From Gymnogyps californianus (Eukaryota > Chordata > Aves > Accipitriformes > Cathartidae), in the NCBI RefSeq assembly GCF_018139145.2, contig NC_059474.1, positions 43,294,344-43,358,343 on the forward strand: 64,000 bases of DNA, written 5' to 3'. The position numbers and the translations under genes are program-made. Within the stretch, counting starts at the first letter, position 1, and every line of letters begins with the position of its first letter. The notes beneath the pieces are model-generated. The model made no database searches and was not told the DNA's origin. It was given only the letters and a program-made list of their open reading frames with translations. Of this stretch, positions 1 to 13,500 are shown piece after piece.

Positions 1-298
1 ATCAGAATGGTATTATTGATAGTATGGTTTGATACATGGTTTGGGATGTGATTCTCAAAAAATTAAATAAGCCTGAAAAGTCTTATGTACTTTCTTATCC
101 TACTTTATTCAGATATTGCCTGGACAGCATCCCATACATTCTGCAATAAAACAACATATAAATAAAGGTCTGGACTTTTGAAACAAGGAGCTGCAATTCT
201 AGTTACTGGTCTGGGAGACTAAAAGCCACCAAAACCCAACATCACAATAGCCACTAAATCAAAGCTGAATCATTTCAGACAGAGAACTGGTAAAAGAA

Positions 299-345
299 AA
301 ACAAACAAACAAACAAAAACAAGCAAACAAAAGAAAAAAAAGCAA
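299..345 (+). repeat. (CAAA)n-like simple repeat
   Basis: Run of CAAA units with interruptions (ACAAACAAACAAACAAAAAC and similar), followed by an A-rich end. Confidence 0.8.
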
Positions 346-485
346 TCCACACTTCAACAAAGCCTAAAGGAATCAGCTGGCTTCAGGACAAAAAATGCTA
401 ATGGAACACATGTTAGCTGAGAAGAAGTGAAATAAGTTTCCAAGAGTCATGGAAATTGTTTAAGATAAATACTCATTGTACAGGG

Positions 486-508
486 AAAAAAAAAAAAAAA
501 AAAAAAAA
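486..508 (+). repeat. Poly-A run (about 23 A)
   Basis: Uninterrupted A tract. The sequence before it shows no reading frame or recognisable retrotransposon, so it is listed only as a homopolymer. Confidence 0.85.
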
Positions 509-2782
509 GCAACTCCACTGGACCATTTTCCAAACGCCTGATCTTGCATTCCTTGCACACCCTAATTCCCTTTAAAGTAATTATGAGTTTAGGCTACGTG
601 CCAGGGTTATATAACTATGTCTTAAAAGACAAATGCACAGTAGCACAAAGCAAAAATATATATAAACCCACGATTAGGGGAAAAAAAAAAAATCATAGCT
701 GGACAAACAAAACTAGAAATTTAAAAAGAAAAGTACAATGAAAATAGCTAAAGGTGAGGTACATTTCTAATCCCTTTCTCTAGAACTGGAAAATATTAAG
801 GAGGAGGAAATTCAGAGTAAAGGGGGTGAAATTGGAAAAGTTAAACAGGCTTGTCAAATAACAGAAATATTTGAGTTACATTTCCTAAACTACTTTAAAA
901 GGGAGTAAACTAACCAAATGCCATCTGAAATTGGCTGTACGCCCACCACTTTGGTTGACTTCAGGGTCAGTAAGGCAGAGGACAGACATAAGCTAGCATA
1001 GCTGAAAAATCAATGCAAATATAGATAAACCACAGATGGAATTTATTATAGAGCAGCTGGAAATGCAAAGAAAGAATTCTGTGGATCTATACCGATGGTG
1101 TAACTTTGAAAAATATTCTCCAAGTATGAAAGTGCTTTACAAAACAAACAACTTTAAGAAGTGAAGTTAGACATAGTCATACTACAGAAAACAGACTGTG
1201 GTACTCTGAAAGACTGGCGTAATATTTCTGATCTGTTTAATAATGTTACCTTTCAAATAAGTCCAAACAGACTTGCTAATTAAGATCAATAAATCCTCCA
1301 CATAATAATGTAACACGTGCATGACATCATCCATGAATTGGGCAGAAAACAACTGCCTAAAATAAAATGGGAAATTCTAAGCTGATTCTTTCCCCATTGT
1401 TTTTCTTCCAATATATATTTTGGTTAAATTTTCAGGTACAATTTCTTGTACTGTGCAAAGTTTTAAAGAATTCCTGGAAACCTTTCAAGGCATTCATCAA
1501 TGTCAAGATATTTATTCTTTAGGGAGTCATGTCAGAATCAACACAATAAATGTTATCATGAAGTATTGCTAGTAAGCCATTCTTACAAGAAAGTTTGCTT
1601 CTATGCCACTGCACAGAACAGTCAGTCATATCTCATACAGGTTTATATTTCAACAACCCCTTTTCTAAAATACCTTGCACCAAGAGTAACATTTAAAGGA
1701 TTTTTATCAAAGGTGTACTGAAGCCATCTTCCACACTAAGGATGCAGTTTCACTGTCAGTTTAAGCTGGTCTAAATTTGGGCCAACACTGAAAGGGTAGT
1801 GATCTGGCTGAAGAACTAAAGTGGGGTTTTTTTTTGGCTTACTTTTCAACCATATCAGCTACCAAATTCAGCTGGCCATGTGGCTGCGTGGTTGCTGGTA
1901 CCTTCACAGGGGAAGAAGTTGTAAGATGGGAGATGGGAAAGACAGGTTTATGCTTTTTGTGGTAAAATATGGCCCTTGGTGCAGCATGAGCCAGCCAACA
2001 AACTACACACTGAAAACAATATGAAGATGCTAAATTCTGCTGCATATCTCCTTAGGGCATATGTGGTATCTGAGACTGCAGATGAAGAGAGTCACAAATC
2101 ATAAACTTTCATACTTAAAAAGACTGGACAAACAATGGATAATGAGAATATCTAAAATGTTTTTTAGAAGAACCTGAAACTCAATGGATAGCAAGTTGAC
2201 TGAGTAGCAGGTTACAGGTATTTCACTGAGAGGACAGAACTCCACCTATTTAAGAAAGCCAGCTCATTTCTGAATCGGAGCATGCTTCTCTTACCCTTTT
2301 TTCTTTCTGTATTGATACAAGTTCCCTCTGTTCCTGCTTCGCAAAGTTAAAAAAAGCCCTTCTGACAGCAAGGGCACACATGCTCCATTAGACCTTGCAG
2401 ACCCACCTGAAATGGTGTAGAATGGTTTACTTAATAAACAGTAGAGGTTACTAATCATATATTGAATTCACAAATCAAAACCAGAGAGGTAGGTAATCTT
2501 CTTCAGGTGCTTACATGAATGTTGATGTTGATGAGAATTCAGAAGAACTTGTGAAAACAACAGAGCATGTCAAGGTTACAACAGCACATATATAACACTT
2601 GGGAGACAGATATGAATAGCATTTGAAGACAGATATGAATTTAAGCAATACTGTTTTCTATAAACTTTCTTGCGTGAATTAATATGGATGACTGCCATTC
2701 TTCAACAACAATAAGCAGTACCTTTCAAATTCTTCTCTGTATGGATACCAAAAAAAGGGCTATGATATTATCAAACACTACT

Positions 2783-2800
2783 TTGTTGTTGTTGTTGTTT
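2783..2800 (+). repeat. (GTT)n microsatellite
   Basis: TTTGTTGTTGTTGTTGTT, about five GTT units. Confidence 0.85.
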
Positions 2801-5800
2801 CTACAAGACATCGGTGGGATTTTAGAAATGTGGGCAGCACGAAAGTCCCATTCCCTCTTTAATCCTCCAACTAGCAGTCCAAGGAGTAGAAGCAGATTCC
2901 TACTTGGCAAAACAGCCTGGTTTCTGCATTTCTGTTGCTGGAGGGAGAGGTAATTTGCACTACCCCACCTACTCAAACAAACTTTCCTCACTGGCAATGA
3001 CCTTCTCTTTGGGAGTGCATTGCTAACTATACTGGCAGAGAGAAACCTCCCAACGTACATGCTTGCCATTCTACCCACCCAGCACCACCAGCTCTGTCCT
3101 TCTGCAGTCCCATTGCAAGGTCTGGGAATGTCAGCTGCATAAGGCAACAGGAGGCTCCATCTGGAAAGAGTCACTATTGAGTCTCTTGTGTCTATAATCC
3201 ATCCGTACTGAATACACTAATGAATTAAAATACACAATTGTGTTTGAAAGTGCTCATCTCAACTCAAAAAATACCACTCAGACATGCAACTAACCTAATT
3301 TGTGTGCAACTGCCTTAAATCTAAACCACAGTTATCTCAGCTTCAAGACACTGGACCAAGAGATCTGTGAGGCAGTCTGTCTGGCTAAATTTCCATGAGA
3401 CAGGTTATGTCTCACTGCAAGGGAGGGGGGAAGGGAAGCTGTCTTGAAAGGCTTTCAAGAGCTTCCCCAAGCCTTTCCAACTACTTGGCAAACAACCCTT
3501 CAGGATATACTAAGACTAAACTATGATGCTGGGCCAGTTCATGAGAGTAATTCTGACCACAAATAAATTTCAAGGATATTGCTTCATACTCGGTCCAGAA
3601 CATAGACTGATGTGATGTCGGTCTTAATATTCTGCAGAACACTGTCAAACACTTGTCTTGTTTAGATTCTTCCTTCAGGAGCTTCAGCTCTTAACTTTTG
3701 GTTGTCTGTCTGATGTAATCTGAAGCTTTCCTCTCCTCCCACCTCGTGGTTGAGCTACATGGTTTCAAAATGGTTTGGTTTTGGTTTGGTTTTTTTTTTT
3801 AAACAATGAAAGAGAACTGAAGGAGATTTTAGTCATTATTATATATGGCTGAAGATGGGCCTGAAACAAAAGCCCATCTCTGAACTCCCCTGGAGCTCAG
3901 ATTCGTAATTTTCAGTCTGAACCATTTCTTGATCTCTAGTACAGAGAACAAGTCTGGGGAAAAAGTAAAAGGGAAGTACATGAAAATAAATCAAATGCTA
4001 CACAGGTTATGGTAGTGAGACTGCTGTGACCCTGAAAATGAACAGCCAAAGCATAGAGAGGAAAATCATCATGGCATGTTATGGTTACAACTGCCATTTG
4101 TAACAAAAATTGACAATTTCTGTGTATTGTAAATTTGCAGATTTGTTTGTGAAGTGTTAATAAATCAAGATGTGGAGGTTTTTAGAAACTGTGTTATTCC
4201 CTAGTTACCTGATTCCACCAATTAGTACTTTGGCATTGTTCCTTATTAAAAACTTCTACCAGCTTTTATAATCTACTAGATAGTAGGTGAAAGTGAATGA
4301 CTGCTTTCACTGAAAAGAGGTTGGTACAGATTGGCCAGATTCTTCCCAAGACTTTTGAACTCCTGCCAATATATTTTAATAGCCACAGAAAGCAAGCAGC
4401 CTTGCTTTAAATCTTTATGCTTTGAAGATATAAGCAGACATTCACAATAAATCAAGATGGGCACCAGCTTCATTTTGAATGTGTAGGTTATGTCAGATTA
4501 ATTAGAAAGTAAACATAAATAAGCAAAACCAGTGGAACTGCCATTCTAGTTGCTTAATACATTTTTCACAAAAAGAAAGGGAGCTCTAAATGAAGAGGGT
4601 ATATTCCTAGATTCTGAATATACTCTTGAAAGAACATACAGTATGACATTTTCCTCATTATGGAAAATGTGGATAACAAATTTATTACTTTCAGCAATAT
4701 TTTTGGCTTTTGACATGATTACTATTTGAAGGAGAGATATAAGCTATGCTAATGTTATCTGTATTGGTATTTTGGTTTTCAGTTCAGAGTTCTAAGAGTG
4801 GGAGCTATAAGCAACCTAGCTTAGAAATTAGCAAATGACCAGTAGCATTGATTTGCAAGGACATCAAAAGAAAAAGGAAAACAAGAAAATCAGGCTTCCT
4901 TGATGTGGAAATAAAATATGAGAAGAGGGGATGGTGCATCCTGAGTCTTCTCATGAGATAAACTCATAACATGGTTTGATGGGGCACCTGGACATCGAAG
5001 TGCTCCTGGGTTCTGCAGACCAATAATCTGAAACAACCCCTCTAAGAGCTCCCCCCCTACTAACCACATAGGAGATGATGCATGGCCGCCCTCCTAATAT
5101 AGCTTCTTTTTGTGCATTAAGCAGCGTGAACAACCCGTACTTCTTTGCAAGCAACCTTTTTCACAGTAACTGGTAAGCATTTGCCTTATGTCAAATGCTG
5201 GAACAGTTTTTGCTTGACAAAGAGCTTGTCACAAAGGAAAAGAATTCCAGTAGTTTGTCAATAGCTGTAATTGCTCTGTGTGGTGCTTGCTAGCTAGACC
5301 TGTACTCTGTGAAGTACCACCATTAATATCAGACCTAACCTGATTTTGAGGCCACAAGGTCATAACTTTAACAAACCAGTAAGTTTTTTCGTGAGAACTT
5401 GGCTACTAAAATATTAAATGTAGTAAGCGACCCATTATTTTGGGAACTGTTTTAATTCTGGAAGCATTTGAACTTGTTGTTAAAGTCCTAGCAATCAGAT
5501 TAAGTTTAAAGTGCTTCACGGGTGGTCATGAGTAAAAATGAAGATGTAAAATAGCCTGACAATCAAGAAATTACAAGAAAATATGGGCTTCCTGAATTAC
5601 CTCCCTTAGGGAGGTTAAACTAGGAGACAGGGAATTATAGTATGCTTCACTGTTAAACCCGAGCTTGGAATTATCTAAAGGAAAGATGAACTACCAACTC
5701 ACACTGTGTGAAAATCAGTGGGAAGAAGAGCCTTTAGAGCCTCTTTCTAGTTTAGAGTAAGTGGCTACAATCCTCCCTAGGATGCTTTTTTCCCTAATAC

Positions 5801-7377
5801 AATAAAAAAAAAATCCATTCAGATTCTTCTCTAAAAGGCAATGCATGAGTGTTCCTCAGTCTGTTTCCAAGCAGACTGATAAATATATGCAAACAGATAC
5901 ATGCCCACAGGGAGAAGAGTCTGGTTCAGCAAGTTCGTATAACTCATTCTGAAATGCTCGATTGTTCTGTCTGGAGCACCCAGTGTTTTTCATCTGCCCA
6001 GGAAAATCCTTTTTTACATTGTCACTTCAGTAAAAGAAAGCCATTGTGAAGCGTATTTAGAGTCATACTTTTTTGCTTTGTGTAAATAAACAGTTTTAGG
6101 GTCGTATCTTTAAAATGAGAAAAACCAGCTGCAGTATACAGTTCGTATCAGTGCACATGGGTCCATACTGCAGCCGCCCACAAATATCCAAACACAGACA
6201 GTCTATAAAAATGGTTGTAGGGTAAGTGCTAATATAAACACTACATGCAATTGTACACATACAATTTTTTAAAATTTGGTACTTTGTTTCCAAAGAGAGA
6301 GCTATGATCAGAAAAAACAGATACAGACCCATTTGTGACACTGGCCTCAAAAGCTCAGGATATTGCATACTGGTGTCTGACATTAAAGCCAAAAAACCCC
6401 TTGGTGATGGAATTTTGACAGCTAACAACAAAAAAATCCAAACATTTTTGCACATGCACCAGGCTTTTGATCAAAAGCTGGGACAAGTACGTTCTTATTT
6501 TATCTGATCTGGTTTACTTTTCTCTGAAAGAAACACTCAACTGCAAATATAAGTTGTAGAAAAAGAACCGTAATGTCAGGAGTAAATGATATGTACAAAA
6601 TACATATTATCAACTTGCAGGGAAAGTAACATGCCATATTTTTTTACTACTTCAACTATTTTACCTCAGTTTGTAGTGTTAGATGTAATTTTTGCCTTAC
6701 AATCTGATGCCTTGTATAAGATTGATTTGCCCTAATTGAAAGCAGTGACAAATTTGTGAAGTGTCTCTATGGCTTCAAAATCATCATAATTCTATATGAA
6801 TTATATAATGTATCATGTTCATAGATGATAATGTTTTCATTACATTGTAAAGGGGTTTCTGTGTCTCAGACACACACAATTGATCTTGGCACAACCTGAT
6901 GGAGACAAACGTGGTTGGGGACAGAGAATGGAAATTTTAAGTAAGTGGAACAGAAACATTTTCCATCAGTAATTTTAGGAATTTGTCTTTTCCCCTCCTA
7001 TTCAGTCACTTCTTCATCCCTCTAGGCACCATTGCTACAGTTTCGCATCTCTCTGCTAATACAAATGTTTGTGCAATTAGACTCTCAGGTGACAGAAATA
7101 ATATTTCTGTTAAATGATAATTATTTATTTCGGTCACCTTAGAGACATAAAATTTATTTTTCATTCTTCTCTCCCAAATCAGTTACTAAATGACCTATGA
7201 AGCAAAATTCACAGTTGCATTAGAGAAATTTTAAAATCAATAACTGCTACTAAAAGCACACAATGCAAGATTCCCAATAACACTATCACTGTACAACAGA
7301 AGGAAAGATAAACTTACTCTGAAGGAGACCTGTATTTGCTAATTTTCATAGTTAGGGGGTTTGTTTGGCTTTGAGTA

Positions 7378-7530
7378 AACAGTGGAAAAATGGAAGGAAT
7401 TTGGGGAGAGGCTACTATGTTTGAAGAGACAAGAACCGAGGGGAGGGGGACAGGACAGGGGATGGGCAGGAAAGGGAACAACACAGGACAACAAAATAAG
7501 TGGAAAGGAACAGTGCTATTGCACTGCTCA
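7378..7530 (+). repeat. Purine-rich tract
   Basis: A stretch of about 150 bp strongly biased to A and G on the plus strand, with GGGGAGGGGGACAGGACAGG-type sequence near 7440-7460. It is not a clean tandem repeat. Confidence 0.6.
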
Positions 7531-10500
7531 GTCCCTATGGAAGTTTCTACAACTCCCCTTTCCAAAAGAGTGAACATTCCCTCATATTTTTCTGAAGCAT
7601 GGGGTGAAACTCACTAACAGAGTGTAAATCAATTGCAGGTGTTTCTCTGGAGTCTGATTTTCTAGGATATACTCGTTATAGCAGCTTTGTCTTTTCAGTT
7701 ACCAGACCTCAAGGGACTGTAAATCCATGATGAGAAATAAAAAAACAGCAACAGAAGGAGCAAATCAACCCATGGATAAAGATCCTGGGCCAAAAGTCCT
7801 TTCTGTTAAACTAAAACCCAGTTATACTGCACTGTCGTGAAAAAAAACCCCAAAGCAACAAAAACATTTCTCCCAGTAGAGTTATTGAGCAGGAGGCCAC
7901 TGTCACTGGAACAGCAGGAGTTCTGAAGCCACAGCTTCACATACAGATGTTTTAAGTTGGCATTATTGCCGTTAAGAACCTACTGCTCACTGCCCCACCC
8001 TAGTGCCAGCACAAGCATTTATGCAGGCATCTGCTGCATTTACTACCTTTCACCTGGCATGGCATCCTGGGCTGATTCTTCGTCTGCTGCAAGGGAAGAA
8101 GTGCCATGGGGCTAGACTGGCTGAGGGGAGGCCAGAACAGGGGAACAGCAGCTTTGACTTATGCTTGTTGAAAGTGCATACATGAGACCACAGCCTAAAC
8201 TAATCCTCTCACATCTTTCAGTACTGGCATGTTGAAAGTAGGCCAAAGCAGAAGAGGCCTCCTGGAGTGTGTATCACTAATATTATCTACTACTGAGAAT
8301 CCATAAAAAGCCTATGAAAAAAAGCAATATAAGCTACAGAAGGCTGGAAACCTTTCAGGCTCCCAACCATCTAAGAAAAGTGGGTTTGCTACAGCTAGTT
8401 TAAAAGCACCTCCTTCATTTGCTATGATCAGGATCTCTTGCTCTGAAATTGTTCTTAGCATTAAAAATTCTATGAAAGAACAAAGCTGTACAGTGTACAG
8501 TAAAAACATTTTTGAAACAGAATACTTTTCTAAGCTTTCCATGGGGTATTTGTGGGTCATTGGGTTATTACAACCGCCCACTAAAAATAGTAACTGAAAG
8601 CGTGTAATTAATTGGTCAAGAAACAACTACTGTCTTCTCTTCTTCCCAGAGCATGTTTACTGCGATTTGGAGTAACCTGGCTTGATTTAGCAGGCTGTCT
8701 CAAACTGACTGAGCTGAACAAACCAGTTTTAAAGGGACAGCTTTACTTTGCCTGAAACATCTTTTGGCAGTTTGGTAAAACAAGAGTGTATCAAATGTAG
8801 TTTGCATCTAGAGCTATAGATTTTTTGTTTTGTTTAAGAATATTCTCATATAAAAGTGACCTTGCAACTATGCACTGCCAAAAACCTCAACATAATGTAG
8901 GCTCACTGCAGAAATTGCAAATGCACTATCACATTTTCTGTGCTGCTTTGGCAGCCTTATTTTGTCATAAATAATGGTGATTAAAAAAAAAAGTTGACTC
9001 CAGTTCAGCAAGCTTAGATTAGATGACTACAAACTGACTTCTAACAGATTGTGTGAAGTCTGTGTGAAGACTGACCTCTAAAATACTGTGTGAAACCAGC
9101 CTCATCAGTGAGACTCACACTCAAGACATACTGAAGATAAACAGATGACAAAGCTTAATTGATCAAATGAAGTGAGGTCTGAACACCTCATGTGAAGTGT
9201 CAAAAGAAGTGTCAGATTTCTGAGTGATGCTCAAGTTTCCTCCTACATACAAGGATGGAACTAACCCATGCAGTTAATCTAGCAACTAACAGTCTCTCAG
9301 TTTGTAACCAGTGTTTTCCTGTACTGGAGCAAAGGAGAAAAAATATAGTCATTTTTGATAGTTTAATGGAACAAGTCTGGCTGGGCCTTAGCTTAGTAGG
9401 TCTCCTGATCCACCAACGGTATAGCCCAATTAACACTGTGTCTACCCCAGTGGAGAGAGAGTGGGTCGTTCAGATTTGCTTCTGGAAGACAGTGATGTTG
9501 AGGAGGTAGTTGTAAACACAGTCCTTGGCAATCAAAGCCAAGAGAGAAAGGTTAAGTGTTAATAATTTTGAATCTGTGAAGAATTAGAGGCACACAACAT
9601 CCTAATACTCTTGAAGTAGCAATATGCTATATCTATTCCATCAATAAACCTGGAAGCAGCTTCAGTGATGTATATTCAGCACAACTGTCAAATAAGGGAA
9701 AAACAAGAGCAACAACAAAAAAACCCTTAACAAACCAAAATGACAGCAAAAGTCTTTTCCAGGTAAATATCACAAAATCAAAAGTGAACTCACATTCAGC
9801 ATATCACATGCCTAGTGCAATGACTATCATACATCGTTTCTAAACTGCTAAGTTTGAGGTTTCCTCTTGAGTACTAGAAAATATTTTTAAGTGAAGGAAT
9901 CTTTTAAAAGGCTTATCATAGGAATCCATACACACATATGCATACACTCTTACCCACTATCATAACCATAGACCAAACCAACTTACATTTTAGATAATTT
10001 TTGTTCATGAAAGAAAGGATCTGATAACCCTATTATTTCCACATTCTAGAAGATGTGTGTAATGTCATCGGTCTGAGGACTGGTAAGGAATGTAGTTGGG
10101 TTCTACTCCAACCAGCACAAGACTAAAGTATCTTTTGGGAACTTACAGAGAGATAACTACTATGGTCTGCAAATATTCAGAAGAGATGAAATGATTAGTA
10201 TCTGAAAAACCCCTTTTCCTTACTTTCACGTTAACGTATATAGCTCATTTCAAAGGGTCTTATAAAAGTCTATCCCTTTCCAACCAAAAAAAAAGAAAAG
10301 GATTTAGTGGTATCAAACAAGAACAACATCCATTTGAATTTCTGGCTAAAATAAGCTACAATATTACTGGGTTTTAAAATCTGTTTCCAAGAAGCTATAT
10401 ACACATAGAGTATTAAGTGGATATTCCAGTAAAGCCAAAGAAAATCAGAGTCAAGTCATTGCAAATGAAAATGGGGATCTGAAAGTTTATGTTTTGGATA

Positions 10501-13500
10501 TTTGTAAAGTTTGACATTGATTACTAAAACAAAACTTACAACAATACCTTTGTCTTCTCAGAATTGTTTTTGCATTTGTATAAAAGGTAGAGTACTCAAT
10601 ATTTTATGTTTATAATATTTCTTTCTCATTTTAGAGAGAATATTTCTCTCATTCACTTTTTCTGAAGTATAAGTGAATAACCTTTCTTCTAACCACAAAT
10701 TAAAGAAGTAAAATACTTGGGCTGTAAACCAACTGTTTTCTGGCAGCCTATGACAAATCCTTTGACCATATCTAAAAATAGATTCTGATTTATGGAGGAT
10801 ACTAGGTGGTATAAAAGCAATCATTAGAACTGGGTACAATGTTTAAAAGCATATGGATTCCCATACAAGCAAGAGCAAATGGGTACAGAGAACTCAAAGA
10901 ATTTGCTACATATTTTCAGCAAGGTCAACAACCAACAGCCAACACACAAAGCTGATAAAGTTACTGTCTGAAATCTGGACTCTTAAAAATGTTATTCTGT
11001 CCTTAAATAATGCTGTACTGCATTTTCCACTGGCAAAAAGTTGATGTAGTTTCCCAATGTTTTTCTGAAACATTCCATGGGTGCATAAACATGAAATGTG
11101 CAAGTGGTATGCAACAAGTTGAACACAAACAGCCATTTCCTATCCTTAATATTTCCTTCAATAAGTTACATTTATGTTGTCCAAATCCCTAGTCATTGGT
11201 TTCACAAGACACTAAAATCATACTAGTACTCATCTGTCATTACATTTTAATCTCTATCTGTAAAGCTTTGCAGAATATCATTATCCAGAGCATTGATTCT
11301 AAATGTTTCACTCCAAATATTGCCTGATCAGGCTTGGCAGTCCAGAGCTTGCTCTTTCACTGTTTGAGTATAAACTGGGATTTAGATGTGGCTTCCACGG
11401 GCGTTCTTAGTATGTGCATGCCTTTTTAGGAGGATCAGATTTTATCTTTCAAAGCTGTTATTTTGTTCTGAATTTTGTTTGCCATAAAGAAAGGATGTAA
11501 CATACTATATCACTATTTATTACAGAGAGGTAAATATTTTCTAAGTTTTACTGCTTATGCCATTACTTATACTAGTATTAATTATATGGTAGTAGTAAAA
11601 GAATATAAACACATTTATCTACCTCACATCTTACCAGTAAGTTTGGGGGTTTTTCAGCTATATAATTTCATTAATTGCTGATTGACTTTTCCAATATTTT
11701 TTCAGAAAAGTTAAATGATGATTTGTGAAATTACCTTTTGTTCTAGTGACTTGAAAGTTTGTTCTGAATTGGCCTTATCTCATTTTGTAAACAATGGCAT
11801 CGTTTATTTAATGGCCTAAATCCATGTCTATTGTTAGAAGCATCATTCCAGTGAGCTACAATGTCTTTCTTTCAAGTTACATAACACTGTTTTTTTCTTA
11901 GATAAGGGTTAACTTTGCCTTGCTTTAGTAAGGCTGGTTCTCTGGCAGAAATCAGAGAGGCTTGTTTGGAAAAGGATTTGACATACATGCTCTCTCCTGC
12001 TCAGAACCGGCAGAACAAACCTCATATATAAAGCCGGCTACATCAAAGCCTGGGAAGCTCATCCACTCGTATATTTAGCTTACTTTAAAAAAAAAACCAA
12101 TCCTTTTCCTTGTCCTTTGGCTACTTTTGTTGAACTATACTTTATGTCCCATAATATTTCTTGCAGATTGTACAGGCAGTAACCAAGCAAAACATCTATG
12201 TGTCAGTATTTTCTTTAAGTTCCCATGCTCATTTTCCAATCATGTCTTAAATCCAAAATTTCAAACCTTCTGAGTTTCAGTTTGACAAATTTATGAAAAG
12301 CAGCTAGATACCCTAAATGAAGATGATTCAATTTTGTCTTTCACATTTTTGTGTCAGTAACTTGCTGGTATTAACTCACTCTTCATTCTGGCAGTAGAAC
12401 AATACATGGCAAGGCAATTTAGAGCCTCCTTCAATGTCATCTTTTTAATATTAACAGTGAATTGGTAGGTATATTTAAAATACCTCTTTACCAAACAGCA
12501 CAGAATATTAGACTGTGTTGGGTAACTTCTATCCCTGGCTCAGGTTAAACTGAAATGCTTTCCTGAAATTCACAGCTGAGTTTTTCTCATGAAATTGTCC
12601 TGCTGTAGAACCATTTGTATGCTGATAACTTGTTAGAAATTAGACTGTATTGAGGATAAAACATGACTGTCCTATAATGGTCCTACATTTCTTAACAACT
12701 GTCTTCTCTCCACAGCTTACAGCAGAGAGCCTTAAATGAGGTGTTAATAGCTCCACTGTAAGAGGATTCTGACAAAAAAATGGAATCTGCTGCCAGACAC
12801 TGCCTACAACAAATGTGATAGTAAACAACATGGAAACAAACAACATGCTTGTTTATAAAAGCCATGGTAGATAGCCCTGAAATATTCCGAGTGCAAGGAA
12901 AATCTGGACTATCCATTGCTTTACAGTTTTTTCCTTATTGAAAAACAGAATCATTAGAATTAAAATATTTACCTTAGCCAGGAAAACACTGTGGAATACC
13001 TTAATTAGCTGATGATAATTCAGCAGTATCTCTAATAAGCTGTTTTATCTGTTTCTACACTTACCAAGAACAGAGGGTTTTTTTCCCTCCAATTTTCCTC
13101 AACCTGGGAATATTGTGAGAATAGTATTTTGCACTTCATGATGTAATGAAATTATAAATTGTGTTTGGACAATATAAAATTCAAAAAGTCGTGTCTGTAG
13201 CTTTCTCCAATAAAACACATTACTGCAACTACAGTCAATTATGAAATCCTGTGAATGAGTGACAGAAAAAGTCAAGTTGTTTTGTGTCTTTTGTCTTTCT
13301 ACTGCCAGGGACAAGAATTCACATAGGAAAAGTAAATTGGACAGAGCAATAGGTACACACATCAGCATTAGAACTCCAGAGTCCTATCTCAGTGACTTAA
13401 ACATCTCTGCTGTCTTTAATTAAGTTTTAGCAATTCTTAGTCTCTCATCTACACAAACATATGCACTAGGGAAAAAAAGGAAGATATATTTCCCTATACT

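Noticed and set aside
486..508. Poly-A run as the tail of a processed pseudogene
   Set aside because: No gene-like sequence or target duplication was recognised upstream.
6096..6455. 119-codon minus-strand frame overlapping a plus-strand one
   Set aside because: Cys/Ile/Leu-rich chance translation with no family resemblance.
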